A stretch of DNA of 64,000 nucleotides from the NCBI GenBank assembly GCA_035606665.1, contig DATNEY010000053.1, positions 62,001 to 126,000 of the forward strand, read 5' to 3'. The stretch's first letter is position 1. Every line of letters starts with the position of its first letter. The notes beneath the pieces are model-generated. The model searched no databases, was not told the DNA's origin, and saw only the letters and a program-made list of their open reading frames with translations. This document shows positions 62,248-64,000 of the stretch, in pieces. Position numbers and translations under genes: made by a program. This stretch comes from DASUGC01 sp035606665. GTDB lineage: Bacteria; Acidobacteriota; Vicinamibacteria; Vicinamibacterales; SCN-69-37.

Positions 62248-62877
62248 ATGCGCAGCAGATGGATTCCTGCGACTCTCGCGGTGCTGACGATCGCGCTGGG
62301 ATCGGTCGGCCTTGCGGCCGCAACCGATCGCGAGATGGCCCGCTACCGTGACGTGACCCTCCCAGCCGGCACGCTGCTTTCAGTCACGCTGGACTCATAC
62401 GTGGCGTCCGACACCAGCCGCATAGAAGGCCCGGTGCGCGCGCACGTGAGACAGCCCGTCCTCGTGAACGGCGTCGTTGCGATTCCGGCGGGCAGTGCAC
62501 TGGTGGGGCACATTACTCACGTTGAGCGCGGCGGGCGGGTCAGCGGACGCGCGAACGTCGCGTTCCGTTTCGACAGCCTCTCGCCGGCCAGAACGAACGA
62601 GCACCACGCGATTCGCACGAGCGTCGTCTCTCGCACCGCAAAATCGACGAAGGGCCGGGACGTGAAGACCATCGCGATTCCTGCCGCGGGCGGCGCCATC
62701 GTCGGCGCGATTGTCGGCGGCAAGAAGGGCGCGGCGATCGGCGCGGCTGCGGGTGGTGGGGGCGGAACGGCTGTGGCGATGTCGACGCGCGGACCCGAGG
62801 TACGGCTGGGCCGAGGTTACGCTGCTACGGTCCGGCTGCTGTCGCCGGTGACAGTCCGCGTACCGGTCAACCGCTGA
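62248..62877 (+). CDS. Unknown exported protein with glycine-zipper segment
   Basis: 209 residues from ATG 62248 behind a strong GCAGGAGG. Signal peptide ~5-26. The central part (~35-120) is beta-rich (LPAGTLLSVTLDSYVASD, VVAIPAGSALVGHI). A Gly-zipper (~150-180, GGAIVGAIVGGKKGAAIGAAAGG) may insert in a membrane or oligomerise. Similar proteins occur near Acidobacteria envelope genes, without known function. The gap 62082-62247 upstream shows no clear promoter. Confidence 0.7.
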   Translation: MRSRWIPATLAVLTIALGSVGLAAATDREMARYRDVTLPAGTLLSVTLDSYVASDTSRIEGPVRAHVRQPVLVNGVVAIPAGSALVGHITHVERGGRVSGRANVAFRFDSLSPARTNEHHAIRTSVVSRTAKSTKGRDVKTIAIPAAGGAIVGAIVGGKKGAAIGAAAGGGGGTAVAMSTRGPEVRLGRGYAATVRLLSPVTVRVPVNR

Positions 62878-62892
62878 CGAAGAGAGGGGGTT

Positions 62893-62928
62893 GTGCTAAT
62901 GCATTAGCACGTGCTAGTGTGTTGGCAC
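62893..62928. promoter_or_regulatory. Two abutting 18-bp BlaI-type operators
   Basis: GTGCTAATGCATTAGCAC (62893-62910) is a perfect palindrome. GTGCTAGTGTGTTGGCAC (62911-62928) is a related, imperfect dyad directly after it and ending at the base before the BlaI ATG. Two side-by-side dimer sites would allow cooperative autorepression and leave no leader for the transcript beyond the site. Confidence 0.75.
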
Positions 62929-63333
62929 ATGTCACCCAGACGCCGCCGTCCCGCACCGCCCGTCGCCCTCGGCCGCCGCGAACGGCAGATCCTGGACGCC
63001 GTCTACCGGCTCGGACGCGCATCCGTCGCCCAGGTGCGCGATCAGCTCGACGATCCGCCGTCGTATTCGGCCGTGCGCGGCATGCTCAACCTTCTAAAGG
63101 ACAAGGGCCATCTCCGGCACGAGGCCGACGGTCTTCGATACGTCTACCTGCCTGTCGTTGCCGCCGAGGATGCGCAACGTTCGGCCCTCGCGCACGTCGT
63201 CACGACATTCTTCGGCGGGTCCACCGCGGCCGCGGCCTCGGCGTTGTTCGAGCTTCCGGATGGGAAGCTGTCGCGCCCTGAGCTGACGGAAATCGCCCGC
63301 CTCATCGACCAGGCCATGAAGGAAGGACGTTAG
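62929..63333 (+). CDS. BlaI/MecI family repressor
   Basis: 134 residues from ATG 62929, directly after the operators; an upstream in-frame start at 62911 would lie within them. A winged-helix domain (~15-80: LGRRERQILDAVYRLGRASVAQVRDQL, PPSYSAVRGMLNLLKDKGHL) and a C-terminal dimer helix match the family. Repression is lifted when a BlaR1-type protease cleaves it. It is followed after 2 bases by such a gene. Confidence 0.94.
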   Translation: MSPRRRRPAPPVALGRRERQILDAVYRLGRASVAQVRDQLDDPPSYSAVRGMLNLLKDKGHLRHEADGLRYVYLPVVAAEDAQRSALAHVVTTFFGGSTAAAASALFELPDGKLSRPELTEIARLIDQAMKEGR

Positions 63334-63335
63334 CC

Positions 63336-64000
63336 ATGTTCGACGTGCTCGATCTCTCGATTCGCGTGCTGGTGCTGCTTGGCGTTGCAGGCCTGGGTGT
63401 GGCGCTTCTGCGCGGCCGATCCGCGTCCCTGCGGGCGGCAATCTGGACCGCCGCGCTCGCCGCTGCGCTTCTGCTGCCGGTCGTCAGCGCCGCGGTACCG
63501 TCGTGGCGTCTGCCGATCTGGGCCTCGTCTCCGGTGGCGCCGCTGGAGCCGGCCGGATCAGAGCCTGGCGCCGGCATCGCGGACGCGAGCGCGACGACTC
63601 GGTCCGTCGTCGATGTGGCGGCTGTGCCCGTCGCTCAATCAGTGAATCGCAGCTTCGACATCTCCGGCGGGACGGCGCTGCCTGGCTTGAAACCGGAAGA
63701 AGTGATTCCAGTTGTCATGGCGTTCGTCACCTTCGTTCTCGTGGCGCGCATCGTCCGGAGCCACCGGCAGTTGAACCGCATTGCGGCGAACGCGAGTCCC
63801 GCCGGTCCCGAATGGTCGCGGCTCGTGGACGACACGCGAGTCGACCTCGGCATTGACCGGGGCGTGCCCGTGCGCGCGACCGGTGCCACCAGCGTGCCGG
63901 CGATCGCCGGTCTCGTCAGGCCGATCCTGTTGCTGCCGATCGATACGGCCGATTGGCCAACGGACGTACGTCGGCTCGTTGTCGTCCATGAATTGGCGCA
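63336..64000 (+). CDS. BlaR1/M56 family sensor metalloprotease, 3' partial
   Basis: The ATG at 63336 opens a frame that runs through the window edge (221 complete codons). It starts with a membrane helix (SIRVLVLLGVAGLGVALL), has a second (IWTAALAAALLLPVVSAAV) and a third near the middle, then PAIAGLVRPILLLP and VVVHELA, where the HELAH zinc site of the M56 family should continue. BlaR1-type proteins detect a ligand outside and cleave BlaI inside. In Acidobacteria many lack the penicillin-binding domain; whether this one has it is beyond the edge. Confidence 0.92.
   Translation, partial: MFDVLDLSIRVLVLLGVAGLGVALLRGRSASLRAAIWTAALAAALLLPVVSAAVPSWRLPIWASSPVAPLEPAGSEPGAGIADASATTRSVVDVAAVPVAQSVNRSFDISGGTALPGLKPEEVIPVVMAFVTFVLVARIVRSHRQLNRIAANASPAGPEWSRLVDDTRVDLGIDRGVPVRATGATSVPAIAGLVRPILLLPIDTADWPTDVRRLVVVHELA

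Noticed and set aside
1..64000. tRNA, rRNA, CRISPR arrays, insertion sequences or prophage genes.
   Set aside because: I found no cloverleaf with a GGTTCRA-type arm, no spaced identical repeats, no transposase or phage motifs.

Overview
The window is high-GC DNA with tightly packed genes on both strands. It most resembles a soil Acidobacteriota chromosome, probably of the Vicinamibacteria type. That placement is an inference from gene content. The markers are an ADOP-type FtsX/MacB permease next to a PadR regulator, two Oar-like TonB receptors with N-terminal carboxypeptidase-regulatory domains, a YfbK-like VWFA protein plus a broken VWFA fragment, secreted S9/S12/M24/M48 hydrolases, and a BlaI-BlaR1 pair. 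I saw no rRNA, tRNA, CRISPR array, insertion sequence or prophage.

Region by region: 1-3026 is the end of a modular type I polyketide synthase (DH end, KR, ACP, no thioesterase) coupled to a nucleotidyltransferase-fold gene. 3144-4322 is a secreted S12 hydrolase. 4342-10599 holds a divergent sugar-oxidation locus: PQQ-type propeller and Gfo/Idh dehydrogenase leftward; IlvD/Edd sugar-acid dehydratase, COG3618 lactonase-type hydrolase and an S1-domain protein rightward. 10811-13040 has a VWFA protein behind a large hairpin, and a small GNAT protein. 13087-17261 is a leftward signalling operon (receiver-kinase hybrid, CHASE3 kinase, Rcp1-like receiver) with a Tat-exported S51 peptidase. 17343-20068 couples a B12-type radical SAM protein to glutaryl-CoA dehydrogenase. 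20069-26325 has an exported SprT-like protease, an AlkD-like repair protein, an S12 hydrolase, an MHS transporter whose start overlaps that hydrolase's start, and a membrane-anchored MutS-like ATPase. 26461-33288 holds an Oar-like receptor, an unknown protein, glycogen branching enzyme and PadR.

33311-38122 holds the ADOP permease, two truncated gene starts (phosphonopyruvate decarboxylase and an SDR epimerase), a close relative of eukaryotic sphingolipid delta-4 desaturase, and an isoprenylcysteine-methyltransferase-like membrane protein. 38164-47147 has an S9 peptidase, a di-haem cytochrome, an amidohydrolase and a second Oar-like receptor. 47148-50023 has a YbiT-type ABC-F ATPase and an EntS-like exporter. 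50020-55030 is a complete leftward ilvD-ilvB-ilvN-ilvC operon with an AT-rich dyad upstream. 55138-62877 has envelope and housekeeping genes (DUF4139, methyltransferase, M48 peptidase, VWFA fragment, STAS protein, M24 peptidase, two unknown exported proteins). 62893-64000 is a BlaI repressor behind two abutting 18-bp operators, followed by a BlaR1/M56 gene cut by the window edge.

The most interesting points are the bacterial delta-4 desaturase homologue beside phosphonate- and SDR-gene stubs, the double BlaI operator, a REP-like palindrome seen in two places, and the membrane-bound MutS-like protein.
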